Origin: Haloferula rosea
GTDB lineage: Bacteria; Verrucomicrobiota; Verrucomicrobiia; Verrucomicrobiales; Akkermansiaceae
Direction: 5' to 3'
DNA length: 64,000 bases
NCBI RefSeq assembly: GCF_016595525.1
Contig: NZ_JAENII010000007.1
Coordinates: 62,001 to 126,000, forward strand
Shown: piece after piece, positions 47,387 through 56,876 of the stretch
Numbering within the stretch: position 1 is the stretch's first letter
Layout: the number at the start of each line of letters is the position of its first letter
Position numbers and translations under genes: made by a program
The notes under the pieces: generated by a model
What the model saw: only the letters and a program-made list of their open reading frames with translations
Database searches by the model: none
Told to the model about the DNA's origin: nothing

Positions 47387-48295
47387 GTGAGCCGAATTCC
47401 CCCATGGATCGCCATCATCCTGTCCATCGCTATCATCGCCAGCGTCTGGATCCTCGGCACCCGCGAGATGGATTTCATGACGCCTCCCACCGAGGCCAAA
47501 CTTGAGATGGCAAGGACACGCGCGAGCCAGCAACTCGCCAAACCTTCCGACCTGTTTGCCGTCCCTGCAGGCCCCGTCGAGAGCCCGCCTCCGGCGGAAC
47601 CTCCCCCCAAGGAAGCCCCGGACCAACCGGAGCCCCCACCCACGATCCAAGTCGGTGATCTTGAACGCAGCCCGACACTCGACGCTTGGAAGGACGAAGA
47701 GGACACCCCCGCGGCTTCATTCATCGAACTTGCCTCGAGACTGGAGGCCAACACCCAGATGGCCTGGGCCCGCGTCGCGTGGGAAAGAGTCATCGACCAC
47801 ACGCCAGCGGATGAGGACGAACTCCAAGCCGCCATCAAGGGCGTCCTGCGAACGCGTCTGACGCCAACGGCAATGGACGGTGATGAGCGCCCACGCCTCT
47901 CGCTGACCCTTGCCGCACCACGCGACCGTGTCGAGGTCACGAAACGCGCGGCAGCCGGTGCCGCCGAAGAACTATCCAAGGCAAGCTCGGAGCTGATCGT
48001 CTTCACCAGCAAAGTCACCCCGGATGCCGAGCTCAATGACGAGTTGGAAGTTGGCCTCGGCATTGGCGAAACCCGCCTCGCCATGCGCATTCCGGCACCC
48101 GGAAGTCCCACCGACTACGCCGACACGATCCTGCGCGCGACCTTCCGCTTGATTTCCTCCCAACTCGCGGCGAACGAAGGGCTCCAACCCATCTCCCAAC
48201 CGATCGCCGGCGAAAAGCCCGCCGAATCTCTCGCGACCCGCATCACAAGGCTCGGGTGGCAATCATTCGCGGCCGCCTTTGCCCCATCAGAATGA
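47387..48295 (+). CDS. Membrane-anchored protein of unknown function, proline-rich linker
   Basis: 302 residues starting with GTG at 47387. A single N-terminal transmembrane segment (about 7-24), then a proline/glutamate-rich linker (about 60-86) and a soluble domain of about 200 residues with no motif I recognise. Likely the domain is periplasmic. The stop overlaps an ATG of the next gene by four bases, and the third gene follows, so the three are probably one operon. Confidence 0.72.
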   Translation: MSRIPPWIAIILSIAIIASVWILGTREMDFMTPPTEAKLEMARTRASQQLAKPSDLFAVPAGPVESPPPAEPPPKEAPDQPEPPPTIQVGDLERSPTLDAWKDEEDTPAASFIELASRLEANTQMAWARVAWERVIDHTPADEDELQAAIKGVLRTRLTPTAMDGDERPRLSLTLAAPRDRVEVTKRAAAGAAEELSKASSELIVFTSKVTPDAELNDELEVGLGIGETRLAMRIPAPGSPTDYADTILRATFRLISSQLAANEGLQPISQPIAGEKPAESLATRITRLGWQSFAAAFAPSE

Positions 48296-48348
48296 ATTTC
48301 TCTAAGAGGATGACTCCTCGCCCGTTCACCCCTCAGTCACACCCCTTC

Positions 48349-49098
48349 ATGCTCCGTTTCCCAGCCCTAGTCATCGGCATCGCCCTGTCCTCAGCCCTCG
48401 CTCAGGACGTGGAACGCGCCCCCGTCGAGCCGAAGACCCTCCCCGCCCCGGATCAGCCGGTGGCTCCGGTGAAACCGGCAATCGAGCGATTGGAGGACGG
48501 CCGCATGAAGATCGGCAAGGTGACCTTCGATCCCAAGACGAGGGAGATCCAGTTTCCTGCCGCAGTGAACCAGACTCAGGGTCTCCTCGAGTTCGTGGTT
48601 GTGCACCAGAACGGGAAGGTCCACGAGTCCCTTTTCGTCACCGACATCTCGGCGACCCATCTCAATCTCGCCTTCAAGCTGCTCGGCTACGTCGCTTCTC
48701 CCGAGCTCTACTTCAAGGTCGAGGAGGATGGGAGCCTTTCGTCAGAATTCGAACAGAGCACTGAAGAGCAGAAGAAGAAATCCCGGGTGCAACTGTCGGT
48801 CGATCTCACGAAGGATGGCAAGACCGACCGCCAACCGGTCAGCAAATGGATCACCCACGCCTCCACGGAAAAGGACATGCCGAGCTCCGCTTGGGTATAC
48901 GGCGGCTCGTTCATCTATGACGGCAAGTTCGTCGCCGAGACCTCCGGCGATTTGATCGCTGTCTTTCTGAGCAATTCCGCTCTCATCAATTTCTCTGGAA
49001 AAGACAACCAGTTCGACGACGTTTGGTTGCCCCACCCGAAGAGGGTCCCCGCCGAGGGCACCAAAGTGACCGTCGTCATCCATCCCTATCAATCCTGA
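48349..49098 (+). CDS. Secreted protein of unknown function
   Basis: 249 residues from the ATG at 48349, chosen because it gives a clean signal peptide (MLRFPALVIGIALSSALA, cleaved before QD). An ATG at 48292 overlaps the previous stop as ATGA and is an alternative that would add 19 residues before the signal. The mature part has a proline-rich start and then a beta-rich domain (KIGKVTFDPKTREIQFPAAVNQTQGLLEFVVVHQNGKVHESLF); family unknown. Followed six bases later by the squalene-cyclase-fold gene. Confidence 0.75.
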   Translation: MLRFPALVIGIALSSALAQDVERAPVEPKTLPAPDQPVAPVKPAIERLEDGRMKIGKVTFDPKTREIQFPAAVNQTQGLLEFVVVHQNGKVHESLFVTDISATHLNLAFKLLGYVASPELYFKVEEDGSLSSEFEQSTEEQKKKSRVQLSVDLTKDGKTDRQPVSKWITHASTEKDMPSSAWVYGGSFIYDGKFVAETSGDLIAVFLSNSALINFSGKDNQFDDVWLPHPKRVPAEGTKVTVVIHPYQS

Positions 49099-49104
49099 CT
49101 CACC

Positions 49105-50262
49105 ATGAAGACCATCGCACTTGCTTTGCTCGCAACGGGCACGCTTGCCGTTCAGGCACAGGACGCGCCGCCGAATCCCTACCTTTCGATCCAGCAGGAA
49201 ATGCGCCTCGCCATCGCGCGCGGAAACAGCTGGCTCGCCGAACAACAGAAGGACGAAGGCTACTGGGATGACAAGGAATTGCCGGCTCTCACCGCACTGG
49301 CTCTCACGGCTGGCGTGCGGGATCCCGCGGTCGATCTGACAAAACCCCTGCCCGATCACCTGAAGAAGGGCTACGACTGGCTGCTCAAGCAGCAAAAGGA
49401 AGATGGCGGAATCTACAACCGCGGCCTCGCGACCTACAACACGGCCACCGCAGTCACCGCCCTGACCGCCGCCGCTCGGGACATTTACGAGCCCGCGATC
49501 GTGCGCGGACGGAGCTATCTGATTTCCCAGCAGTGGGACATCGGCGAAGAAGGAGTCACCGACAACCAGAACGATGGAGGAATCGGCTACGGGTCGAAAA
49601 ACGACCACACCGACCTCTCGAATACCTATCTTGCCATCGAGGCCTTGGCCTTGTCCAAGCAGGTGATCGAAGACGGGAAATTCGGCGATCAACCGGAACT
49701 CGATTGGGATGCGGCGATCACCTTCCTCTCAAGGTGCCAGAACCTGACCGAGACCAATGATCGCGCCGATGCTTCGGACGATCCGAACAACAAAGGCGGA
49801 TTCATTTACACCCCTGGCAGCTCAAAGGCCGGCACCGAAGAACTGGAGGACGGCAGTGTCGCCCTGCGCTCCTACGGATCCATCTCCTACGCCGGTCTGC
49901 TGTCGCTGATCTATGCCAAGCTCGAGCCGGATGACCCACGGGTGGTCGCGGTCAAGGAGTGGCTGGGCAAGCACTACACACTCGAGGAAAATCCCGGAAT
50001 GGGCGCCGAGGGGTTGTATTACTACTACCAGGCAATGTCGAAAGCGCTGGCCGCCGCAGGCATCGACAAGCTGCCATTGGAGAACGGCAAGAGCGCGGAT
50101 TGGCGCATGGATCTCGCCGGCAAACTCCTCAGCACTCAGCGCGAAGACGGTTCATGGGCCAACTCCAACGGTCGCTGGATGGAGTCCAACCCGGTGCTGG
50201 TCACCTCCTACACGGTGATGGCTCTCGAGCAGATCTACCACTCAATCCCCGGGAAACCTTAA
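49105..50262 (+). CDS. Secreted prenyltransferase/squalene-oxidase repeat protein
   Basis: 385 residues with signal peptide MKTIALALLATGTLAVQA. The mature protein has QW-like helical repeats of the terpenoid-cyclase alpha-barrel fold: SWLAEQQKDEGYWDD, WLLKQQKEDGGIYNR and LLSTQREDGSWANSN. The DxDD motif of class-II cyclases is not found, so it is probably not a squalene or hopene cyclase. Relatives of this kind are frequent in Planctomycetes and Verrucomicrobia, with unknown roles. Its 3' end overlaps the convergent phosphoesterase by four bases. Confidence 0.85.
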   Translation: MKTIALALLATGTLAVQAQDAPPNPYLSIQQEMRLAIARGNSWLAEQQKDEGYWDDKELPALTALALTAGVRDPAVDLTKPLPDHLKKGYDWLLKQQKEDGGIYNRGLATYNTATAVTALTAAARDIYEPAIVRGRSYLISQQWDIGEEGVTDNQNDGGIGYGSKNDHTDLSNTYLAIEALALSKQVIEDGKFGDQPELDWDAAITFLSRCQNLTETNDRADASDDPNNKGGFIYTPGSSKAGTEELEDGSVALRSYGSISYAGLLSLIYAKLEPDDPRVVAVKEWLGKHYTLEENPGMGAEGLYYYYQAMSKALAAAGIDKLPLENGKSADWRMDLAGKLLSTQREDGSWANSNGRWMESNPVLVTSYTVMALEQIYHSIPGKP

Positions 50263-50996
50263 GAGGGCTCCACGGTGAGCGCCAGCGGGCGGTGATCGGA
50301 TGCGACAGCCTCTTCGATCACCCTTGCGCCCATCGGTGACTGAAACCCGCGCAGCAGCACGTGATCGATCTCGACCGTCGGAGCACCGGCGGGTTGGGTG
50401 AACCGGGCTCCTTTTTTGGGGACCAACTCCCACTTCTCGAACACCTTCATGGTCTTCGATGACGGGTCGGCGTTGAAATCACCGCACAGGATGACGCTCC
50501 GAACCCCTTTAAGCTGGCGGTCCAACTCCTCGGCCTGAAGCCGTTGTCTCTCCTCGCCTTGATGGTCGAGGTGGACATTCACGAAGGAAAAGTTCCCCTC
50601 CGGATGCCCGATCATCACCTCGAAAGCGATCCGTGGCTCCCCCCCACCCGGCAGACGATGCACCTTCTGCCCCTTGATCGGGAGCTTCGACAACACCGCC
50701 AGGCCGTAGCCACCTCCACCAAAGTCCATGGCCTTGCCGAAAACCGATTGCATCCCAAGAAGCCGACCCAACTCGGCCGCCTGATCCACCTTTCCACTCC
50801 GTCCGCATCGGTTGTCCACCTCCTGAAGGGCCACCAGATCCGGTTTCTCCATCTCGATCACCTTGGCAATCCGCTCCAGATCGAGCCGACCATCCTCACC
50901 GACGCCATGATGAATGTTCCAACAAACCACCTTGAGAGGGTCGGCACAGGCTGTCAGCAGCATCGCTGAGATGACCAGAAGTCGGGTGAACCACAT
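50259..50996 (-). CDS. Endonuclease/exonuclease/phosphatase-family lipoprotein
   Basis: 245 residues from the ATG at 50996, with a lipobox (LLTAC) so it is expected to be membrane-attached outside the cytoplasm. The EEP fold is complete: VVCWNIHHG, ALQEVD (metal Glu), NVHLDHQ, GDFNADP and the final SDHRPL. Likely hydrolyses a phosphodiester; DNA, lipid or sugar phosphate cannot be distinguished. The frame continues upstream to 51656 and is ignored. Confidence 0.88.
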   Translation of the reverse strand: MWFTRLLVISAMLLTACADPLKVVCWNIHHGVGEDGRLDLERIAKVIEMEKPDLVALQEVDNRCGRSGKVDQAAELGRLLGMQSVFGKAMDFGGGGYGLAVLSKLPIKGQKVHRLPGGGEPRIAFEVMIGHPEGNFSFVNVHLDHQGEERQRLQAEELDRQLKGVRSVILCGDFNADPSSKTMKVFEKWELVPKKGARFTQPAGAPTVEIDHVLLRGFQSPMGARVIEEAVASDHRPLALTVEPS

Positions 50997-51062
50997 GAGG
51001 ATCCATACGCGATCCCCACACCAATCTCGCAAACGCCGCGAATTCCAGATACGATCAGGTCG

Positions 51063-51662
51063 ATGACCGTTGCCAGCAAGATCACCCTGACCCGGATCTT
51101 CCTTGTACCGGTATTCGCCGTGCTCGCCATCTACTACGGCGTCAGTGTCGAGGAAGGCCATCCCGAGGAGTGGCTTCGTGGCTGGGCGCTCGCCGTCTTC
51201 ATCATCGCCTCCGCAAGTGACGGTCTCGATGGCTGGGTCGCCCGCCGCTTCAACCAACAATCCCGCTTCGGCGCCACGATCGACCCGATTGCCGACAAGT
51301 CCCTTCTCATGACCGCCATCATCGTGCTCAGCCTCGTCGAATGGGGTCCGGACGGCTGGCGGATTCCACTCTGGTTCAGCGCTCTGGTGATTGTTCGTGA
51401 CTGCCTCATCCTGGGAGGGGTGGCCGTGCTCCATTTCATCAATCATCATGTGCCGATTCGTCCTCACTGGACCGGGAAGGTCTGCACATTCACCCAAATG
51501 TTCGCCTTGGGATGGGTCATGCTCCGGGTCATCCCCATCGATCCCATCTACCCTTGCATCGTGGCTGCGGTCTTCACCGTTTGGTCCGGCTATGCGTATC
51601 TCAGGGAAGCGCACCACCAACTGCGGGATTCCCCCCACGTCAAACCGGGCTCCCACCCGTGA
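51063..51662 (+). CDS. CDP-alcohol phosphatidyltransferase (PgsA-like)
   Basis: Integral membrane enzyme that moves a CDP-linked phosphatidyl group onto an alcohol. 199 residues, about five helices. The signature DG-x2-AR-x8-G-x3-D-x3-D is complete: SDGLDGWVARRFNQQSRFGATIDPIADK. Probably phosphatidylglycerophosphate or phosphatidylinositol-type synthesis; the alcohol cannot be told. Confidence 0.88.
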   Translation: MTVASKITLTRIFLVPVFAVLAIYYGVSVEEGHPEEWLRGWALAVFIIASASDGLDGWVARRFNQQSRFGATIDPIADKSLLMTAIIVLSLVEWGPDGWRIPLWFSALVIVRDCLILGGVAVLHFINHHVPIRPHWTGKVCTFTQMFALGWVMLRVIPIDPIYPCIVAAVFTVWSGYAYLREAHHQLRDSPHVKPGSHP

Positions 51663-51722
51663 ACCTCGGATCGGCGGTTCTTTTCTCTCGCCTCAGGACC
51701 CCACACTCGGTCTCCTTCCCGC

Positions 51723-53108
51723 ATGCCCACCGTTGCCATCGTCGGACGCCCCAATGTGGGGAAATCCGCGCTCTTCAATCGCCTCGCCAAACGTAGGATT
51801 GCGATTGTCCACGACCAGCCGGGCGTCACCCGCGACCGCATTTCAGCCCCCTGCATGGTGACCGCCCATCCATGCACCATCGTCGATACCGGTGGCATCG
51901 GCTCAACCTTGGATGACGGCTTCGCCGAACAGGTCACCCTCGAGGCCGACATCGCCTTGGAGACCGCCGATCTCATCCTCTTCGTGGTCGACGGCCAGGA
52001 GGGCCTCACCACCATCGACGAGGCCCTTGCTCAGAAGCTTCGCAAGGCAAAATCGCCCGTCCTCCTGATCATCAACAAGGTCGATCATGAGAAGCACGAT
52101 CACGCCCACACCGAAATGACCCGTCTGGGTCTGGGAAATGGGCTGGAAATCTCAGCCGAGCACGGACGTGGATTTGCAGAGCTCACGGCCGTGATCGATG
52201 AGCATCTGGCACCATTGGCCGGAGAAATCGAGGAGGTGGTCGCTGAATCCCAGGAGTCCGGGATCCGCCTCGCCATCGTCGGCAAACCGAACGCCGGCAA
52301 GTCCTCCCTCGTCAACGCGATCGTTCAGAGCGACCGCACCATTGTCTCCGACATCGCCGGGACGACCCGTGACGCCATCGACCTTCCCTATCAGTTCAAG
52401 GACGAGAAGTTCACTCTTGTGGACACCGCTGGCCTGCGCCCCCGCACCAAACGGGACGAATCGGTCGAAGTGTTCTCCGCCATGCGCACGGAGAAAGCCA
52501 TCCGACGAGCCGACATCTGCCTGCTGGTCGTCGACCTCGCCTCCGGCGTCAGTGCCCAGGATCGCAAGATCGCCCAACTCATTCTCAAGGAGAAGAAGCC
52601 CTGCTTGATCGTTCTCAACAAGTTCGATCTGTTCCACCCCGGAGCGCCGCTCAAGGAGCGCCAGAAGGAGGCCAAGGAACAGGTCCGTCGCGAATTGTTC
52701 TTCCTCCACTACGCTCCCTTCGTCTGCGTGTCGGCCAAGGAAGGCACCGCCGTGACGGAAGTCCTCGCGAAGGTGCTTTCGATCAAGAAGACCTCTCAGG
52801 ACGTGCCGTCCACCGGCAATCTGAACCGCATGCTACAAATGGCGTTCGAGGTGAATCCTCCACCCTCTGCGGGCAAGGGAACGCGCCGCCTGAAGCTCTA
52901 CTACGCCACGACCGCGGTCAATGAGCGCTACCATACCATCCCCGTTCCGACCTTCGTGCTGTTCGTGAATGACAAATCCCTCAGCACCCAAAGCTACGAG
53001 CAGTACCTGTCCAACCGGCTCCGCGAGGTCCATCCTGCACCCGGGATCCCCGTGGTATTCTCGATCCGCTCGCGACGCCGTCGGAAACTCGATCCTAGAA
53101 GCCTCTAA
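51723..53108 (+). CDS. der: Tandem GTPase Der
   Basis: Ribosome-assembly GTPase (EngA) with two G domains. 461 residues. First G1 GRPNVGKSALFN, second G1 GKPNAGKSSLVN, with DTGGIG / DTAGLR and NKVD / NKFD motifs. The KH-like C-terminal domain ends the protein (FEVNPPPSAGKGTRRLKLYYAT). Complete and normal. Confidence 0.97.
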   Translation: MPTVAIVGRPNVGKSALFNRLAKRRIAIVHDQPGVTRDRISAPCMVTAHPCTIVDTGGIGSTLDDGFAEQVTLEADIALETADLILFVVDGQEGLTTIDEALAQKLRKAKSPVLLIINKVDHEKHDHAHTEMTRLGLGNGLEISAEHGRGFAELTAVIDEHLAPLAGEIEEVVAESQESGIRLAIVGKPNAGKSSLVNAIVQSDRTIVSDIAGTTRDAIDLPYQFKDEKFTLVDTAGLRPRTKRDESVEVFSAMRTEKAIRRADICLLVVDLASGVSAQDRKIAQLILKEKKPCLIVLNKFDLFHPGAPLKERQKEAKEQVRRELFFLHYAPFVCVSAKEGTAVTEVLAKVLSIKKTSQDVPSTGNLNRMLQMAFEVNPPPSAGKGTRRLKLYYATTAVNERYHTIPVPTFVLFVNDKSLSTQSYEQYLSNRLREVHPAPGIPVVFSIRSRRRRKLDPRSL

Positions 53109-53122
53109 TACGACCAGCCGCC

Positions 53123-54100
53123 ATGCCATTGCTAGACGTCAAGAATCTCACCACGCGCTTCCACACCCGCAACGGGGTGGTCCACGCCGTTGAGGATGTT
53201 TCCTTCGCTGTCGATTCCGGAGAAACCCTGGGCATCGTCGGAGAGTCAGGATCGGGAAAATCCGTGAGTTGCTATTCACTTCTCGGTCTCATCCCCCAGC
53301 CTCCCGGTCGGATTCACTCCGGAGTCGCCTCCTTCGACGGCATCGACTTGCTGAGCGCTTCGGACAAGGAACTGCGTGGCATCCGGGGCAAACGGATCTC
53401 GATGATCTTCCAGGACCCCATGACATCCCTGAATCCCTACATGCGGATACGGGACCAGTTGACGGAACCCCTTGAACTCCACCTCGGCATGAAGGGAAAA
53501 CCTGCCGAAGCCCGCGCCATCGAGGCTCTCGAAGAAGTCGGAATCCCTGATGCCGCCTCAAGGATCGGCTCGTATCCTCACGAGTTCTCAGGCGGCATGC
53601 GCCAACGCGTCATGATTGCCATGGCCCTGATCACCCGTCCCGAACTACTCATTTGCGACGAACCGACCACCGCCCTCGATGTGACGGTTCAGAAGCAGGT
53701 CCTCGATTTGATCCGTGATCGCCAGAAGGATCTCGGGACCGCAGTCGTATTCATCACCCATGACCTCGAAGTCGTCTCCCAAGTCTGCGACCACGTGAAT
53801 GTGATGTATGCCGGTCGCATCGTGGAAAGCGCTACGCGCAAGGAGCTCTTTGCCAACCCGCTTCACGCCTACACCCGGTCGCTGCTCCAGAGCATCCCGG
53901 CCCGCCATCAGAAGGGCGAAGAACTCTACACCATCCCCGGCCTGCCGCCCGACATGTCGAACCCGCCCGCCGGATGCGCGTTCCAACCCCGGAACCGGAT
54001 CGGCAACTCCGATGCCTGCCTGATGGATCGGTCGCCCCAGTTGAAGGAAATCCAGCCAGGCCACTACGCCCAGGACTGCCCGGGCTGCCTCGCCTCGTAA
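53123..54100 (+). CDS. Oligopeptide ABC transporter ATP-binding protein (OppD/DppD type)
   Basis: ATPase of a peptide importer, 325 residues. Walker [11 protein letters not shown], signature SGGMRQRV, Walker [15 protein letters not shown]-loop ITHDL. The C-terminal oligopeptide-binding-type extension follows. In related DppD proteins four cysteines there hold a 4Fe-4S cluster; here the second is Asn ([11 protein letters not shown] instead of FxPRC) and the end has CPGC. No permease or second ATPase is adjacent, so the rest of the system is elsewhere. Confidence 0.92.
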   Translation: MPLLDVKNLTTRFHTRNGVVHAVEDVSFAVDSGETLGIVGESGSGKSVSCYSLLGLIPQPPGRIHSGVASFDGIDLLSASDKELRGIRGKRISMIFQDPMTSLNPYMRIRDQLTEPLELHLGMKGKPAEARAIEALEEVGIPDAASRIGSYPHEFSGGMRQRVMIAMALITRPELLICDEPTTALDVTVQKQVLDLIRDRQKDLGTAVVFITHDLEVVSQVCDHVNVMYAGRIVESATRKELFANPLHAYTRSLLQSIPARHQKGEELYTIPGLPPDMSNPPAGCAFQPRNRIGNSDACLMDRSPQLKEIQPGHYAQDCPGCLAS

Positions 54101-54108
54101 AAACTGAA

Positions 54109-54135
54109 ATGGAGCACGGCAAGACCGTGCTCCAT
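54109..54135. terminator. Hairpin terminator between oppD-like gene and dnaN
   Basis: Perfect 11-bp stem ATGGAGCACGG / CCGTGCTCCAT, loop CAAGA, between two convergent genes. On the minus strand a T-rich tail follows (TTCAGTTTTT), so it fits a terminator of dnaN; it may act on both strands. Confidence 0.7.
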
Positions 54136-54164
54136 CCCAAAGATCGCTGCTACCGCGTATCGGC

Positions 54165-55262
54165 TCAGCCGGTCACACGCATCGGCATGATCACGTAAAG
54201 GAAGCTGCCGTCGATCCGGACCACACCCGGGCTCATCTCGTCGATCAAGTCGAGATAAACGGTCTCTTCCTCGAGATTCTGCAGCGGAGCCTTCATGAAC
54301 TCAGGATTGAATGCGATCTGCATCTCCTTGCCTTCATAGGGAACCTCAAGTGTTTCCTTGGCCTCACCCACATCCGGCGAGTTCGCACTGACTTCCACGC
54401 TGTTCTTGCCGAATACCAGTTTCACCGAGTTCGACTTGTCCGAGGAAAGCAGCGAAACACGACGGACGGTCTCAAGCATCGCCTCACGAGGCAGCTCGAC
54501 ACGTTCGCTCGAATCGCCGGGGATCACTTGGCGGTAGTTCGGGTAGTTGCCCTCGATCAGCTTACTGACCAGCAGATGCTCGCCGACCGAGAAGGAAATC
54601 TGACTGTCGCTGAGGCGAAGCAGCACCTCACCCTCCGTGCCCAGCAAACGCTGCAATTCCTGAACCGCCTTGGTCGGGATGATCACATCCACTTCTTGGC
54701 TCGCTGGGAAATCCAGGTCGCTCTCGACCATGGCAAGACGGCGGCCATCCGTCGCCACCAGGGTCATCTTGCCCTCACGGAAAGAGGTGTAGATGCCGTT
54801 GAGCACATAGCGCGTCTCGTCGGTGGAAATCGCATAGCCGGTCTTCTTCAGACCGTCGAGGAGCAGCTGTTGGGGAATGCGATATTCGTTTGCCCCGTCG
54901 AAATCCGGCAAAGGCGGGAAATCGTCCTGCCCCAGACCAATGATCTTGAAGAATGACGGACCACACTGGATCGAGGCCGTGTTCTTCGCATCCACCGAGA
55001 CTTCCACCTCGCTGGCGGGTAGCTCACGAATGATGTTCACCAGTTTCTTCGCAGGAAGCGTGGTCGCACCTTCCTTCTGAATGTTGGCCTCGACCGATCC
55101 GGTGATGCCAACGTCCAGATCCGTGGTTGTGAGTTGGAGACGACCGTTCTCAGCGACCAACAACACGTTGGAGAGAATCGGGAGGGTGGTCCGGGTGCTG
55201 ACGACGTGCTGCACCTTCTGCAGCCCTTCGAGGAGCGCCTCTTTGGAAACGGTAAACTTCAT
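54165..55262 (-). CDS. dnaN: DNA polymerase III sliding clamp (beta subunit)
   Basis: Ring-shaped processivity clamp of the replicase. 365 residues from the ATG at 55262 (MKFTVSKEALLEGLQKVQHVVS), the standard N-terminus. Three clamp domains are present, ending with YVIMPMRV. Follows dnaA on the same strand with 144 bases between, the conserved order dnaA-dnaN. Confidence 0.97.
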   Translation of the reverse strand: MKFTVSKEALLEGLQKVQHVVSTRTTLPILSNVLLVAENGRLQLTTTDLDVGITGSVEANIQKEGATTLPAKKLVNIIRELPASEVEVSVDAKNTASIQCGPSFFKIIGLGQDDFPPLPDFDGANEYRIPQQLLLDGLKKTGYAISTDETRYVLNGIYTSFREGKMTLVATDGRRLAMVESDLDFPASQEVDVIIPTKAVQELQRLLGTEGEVLLRLSDSQISFSVGEHLLVSKLIEGNYPNYRQVIPGDSSERVELPREAMLETVRRVSLLSSDKSNSVKLVFGKNSVEVSANSPDVGEAKETLEVPYEGKEMQIAFNPEFMKAPLQNLEEETVYLDLIDEMSPGVVRIDGSFLYVIMPMRVTG

Positions 55263-55406
55263 TGCTGATCCAAGCGCTTGTTCCGTGGTGCGCTTGCCCA
55301 ATGCTTTTCGCTTTTATGAAGCGTTTGCAAGCCTTCGTTTTGACTCCGGCAAGGTTCTACGAATTTTGACAGAGCTCGCTGAATTTCAAAAACTTTTGCA
55401 AGTTGT

Positions 55407-56876
55407 TCAGCGTCTGAGCTCCGACTCGATAAACTGCACCTGTTCCCTCACTTGCCGGTCGGTTTCAATCTGCGCTTTTACCTTCTTCACCGCGTGAATG
55501 ACGGTACCGTGATCCCGCCCACCGAACGCATCCCCAATCTCCACCAGAGAGCATTTCGTGTGGGTCCGACTCAGATACATCGCGATCTGCCTAGGCACGG
55601 CGATACTCGCCGGGCGCCGCCGACTCGTCATGTCGGCCAGACGCATGTCGAACTGCTCGGCCACCAAACGCTGGATCGAGTCGATCGTCACCTGCCGGCT
55701 GTTTTCTTCGCGAAAGAGATCCCGGAGGAGGTGCTCCACCTTATCGACCGTCACGCGCTCACCCGCCAGCGACGCGAAGGTCCCGACCCGCATCAGGCCA
55801 CCTTCAAGACGGCGCACGTTGGTGGTCAGGCGCTCGGCGAGCAGACGGATGATGCCATCATCCACCTTCACGCCCCACTCGGCCACCTTGTGCTGGAGGA
55901 TGGCCAGCCGGGTCTCGAAGCCAGGAGGCTGCAACTCGACGGTCAGACCACACTCGAAACGCGACACCAACCGGGGCTCGAGGTTCTTGATCTCAGAGGC
56001 AGGGCGGTCACTGGTCAGGATCACCTGGCAGCGTCCATCCAGCAGGGTGTTGAAGGTGTGGAAGAACTCCTCCTGGGAGCGCTCCTTCCCTGCGATGAAC
56101 TGAACATCATCGATCAGCATCATCTCGGCGGTGCGATACCGCCGCCTGAACCGCTCGAGATCGCCCTTGCGGACCGCATCAATGAACTCGTTGGTGAACT
56201 TCTCGCAGGTCATGTAGACAACCTTGCCAGAGGCTTCGCTGGCAAGCCGCTGGCGCCCAACCGCCTGCATCAGGTGGGTCTTCCCCAATCCAGGTCCGCC
56301 GTGAATGAAGAGGGGGTTGAATGCCGATCCCTTGCCGGTGGCCACCGCTTCGCAGGCAGCATGGGCAAACTGGCTGTTCGCGCCCACCACGAAGGAGTCG
56401 AAGGTGAACGAAGGATTCAACCCAACACGCTTCAAACGCTTCTCCACCTCGATGCCGTCGTCCTCGCCGACCGTGTCCGGGAACAAATCCTCGGCATCCT
56501 CCGAATCCACGGATTCCTGCACGACCTCGCTTTTCGCAACCTTGGCCTGCTCGATCACCAACTGCACCTCCACCACCTCATCGACCATCTCGTTCAAGGC
56601 CGCATGGAGTTCGGTCATGTAGTTGCTCTCGATCCATACCTGATGGATCTCATTGGGAATCCCGATCTTGGCCACGCGGTTCTCCACCTCGACCAGACGA
56701 CACGCCTTAAACCAACGCTCGAACGCATCCACGCTGACGAGTTCACTGAGACGACCCCGTACGGCCGCCCAAGCATCCTCCATGTCCACGCCGCGCTCCC
56801 CATGGCCCTCACTGTCCTTCACCTCCACCTGTTCCATCTGATTTTCCGACTCTAAAAAATTTGGTTTTTCTTTCAC
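55407..56876 (-). CDS. dnaA: Chromosomal replication initiator DnaA
   Basis: AAA+ initiator that opens oriC. 489 residues. Domain I (about 30-110), an acidic linker domain II (about 115-150; SVDSEDAEDLFPDTVGEDD), domain III with Walker A GGPGLGKTH, Walker B LIDDVQF and sensor regions, and domain IV with the DNA-binding signature GGRDHGTVIHAVKKV. First gene of the dnaA-dnaN unit; the 410-base gap upstream is a candidate origin. Confidence 0.97.
   Translation of the reverse strand: MKEKPNFLESENQMEQVEVKDSEGHGERGVDMEDAWAAVRGRLSELVSVDAFERWFKACRLVEVENRVAKIGIPNEIHQVWIESNYMTELHAALNEMVDEVVEVQLVIEQAKVAKSEVVQESVDSEDAEDLFPDTVGEDDGIEVEKRLKRVGLNPSFTFDSFVVGANSQFAHAACEAVATGKGSAFNPLFIHGGPGLGKTHLMQAVGRQRLASEASGKVVYMTCEKFTNEFIDAVRKGDLERFRRRYRTAEMMLIDDVQFIAGKERSQEEFFHTFNTLLDGRCQVILTSDRPASEIKNLEPRLVSRFECGLTVELQPPGFETRLAILQHKVAEWGVKVDDGIIRLLAERLTTNVRRLEGGLMRVGTFASLAGERVTVDKVEHLLRDLFREENSRQVTIDSIQRLVAEQFDMRLADMTSRRRPASIAVPRQIAMYLSRTHTKCSLVEIGDAFGGRDHGTVIHAVKKVKAQIETDRQVREQVQFIESELRR

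Noticed and set aside
55452-56855. 467-residue open frame on the plus strand over dnaA
   Set aside because: It is the antisense shadow of a fully conserved dnaA in GC-rich DNA.
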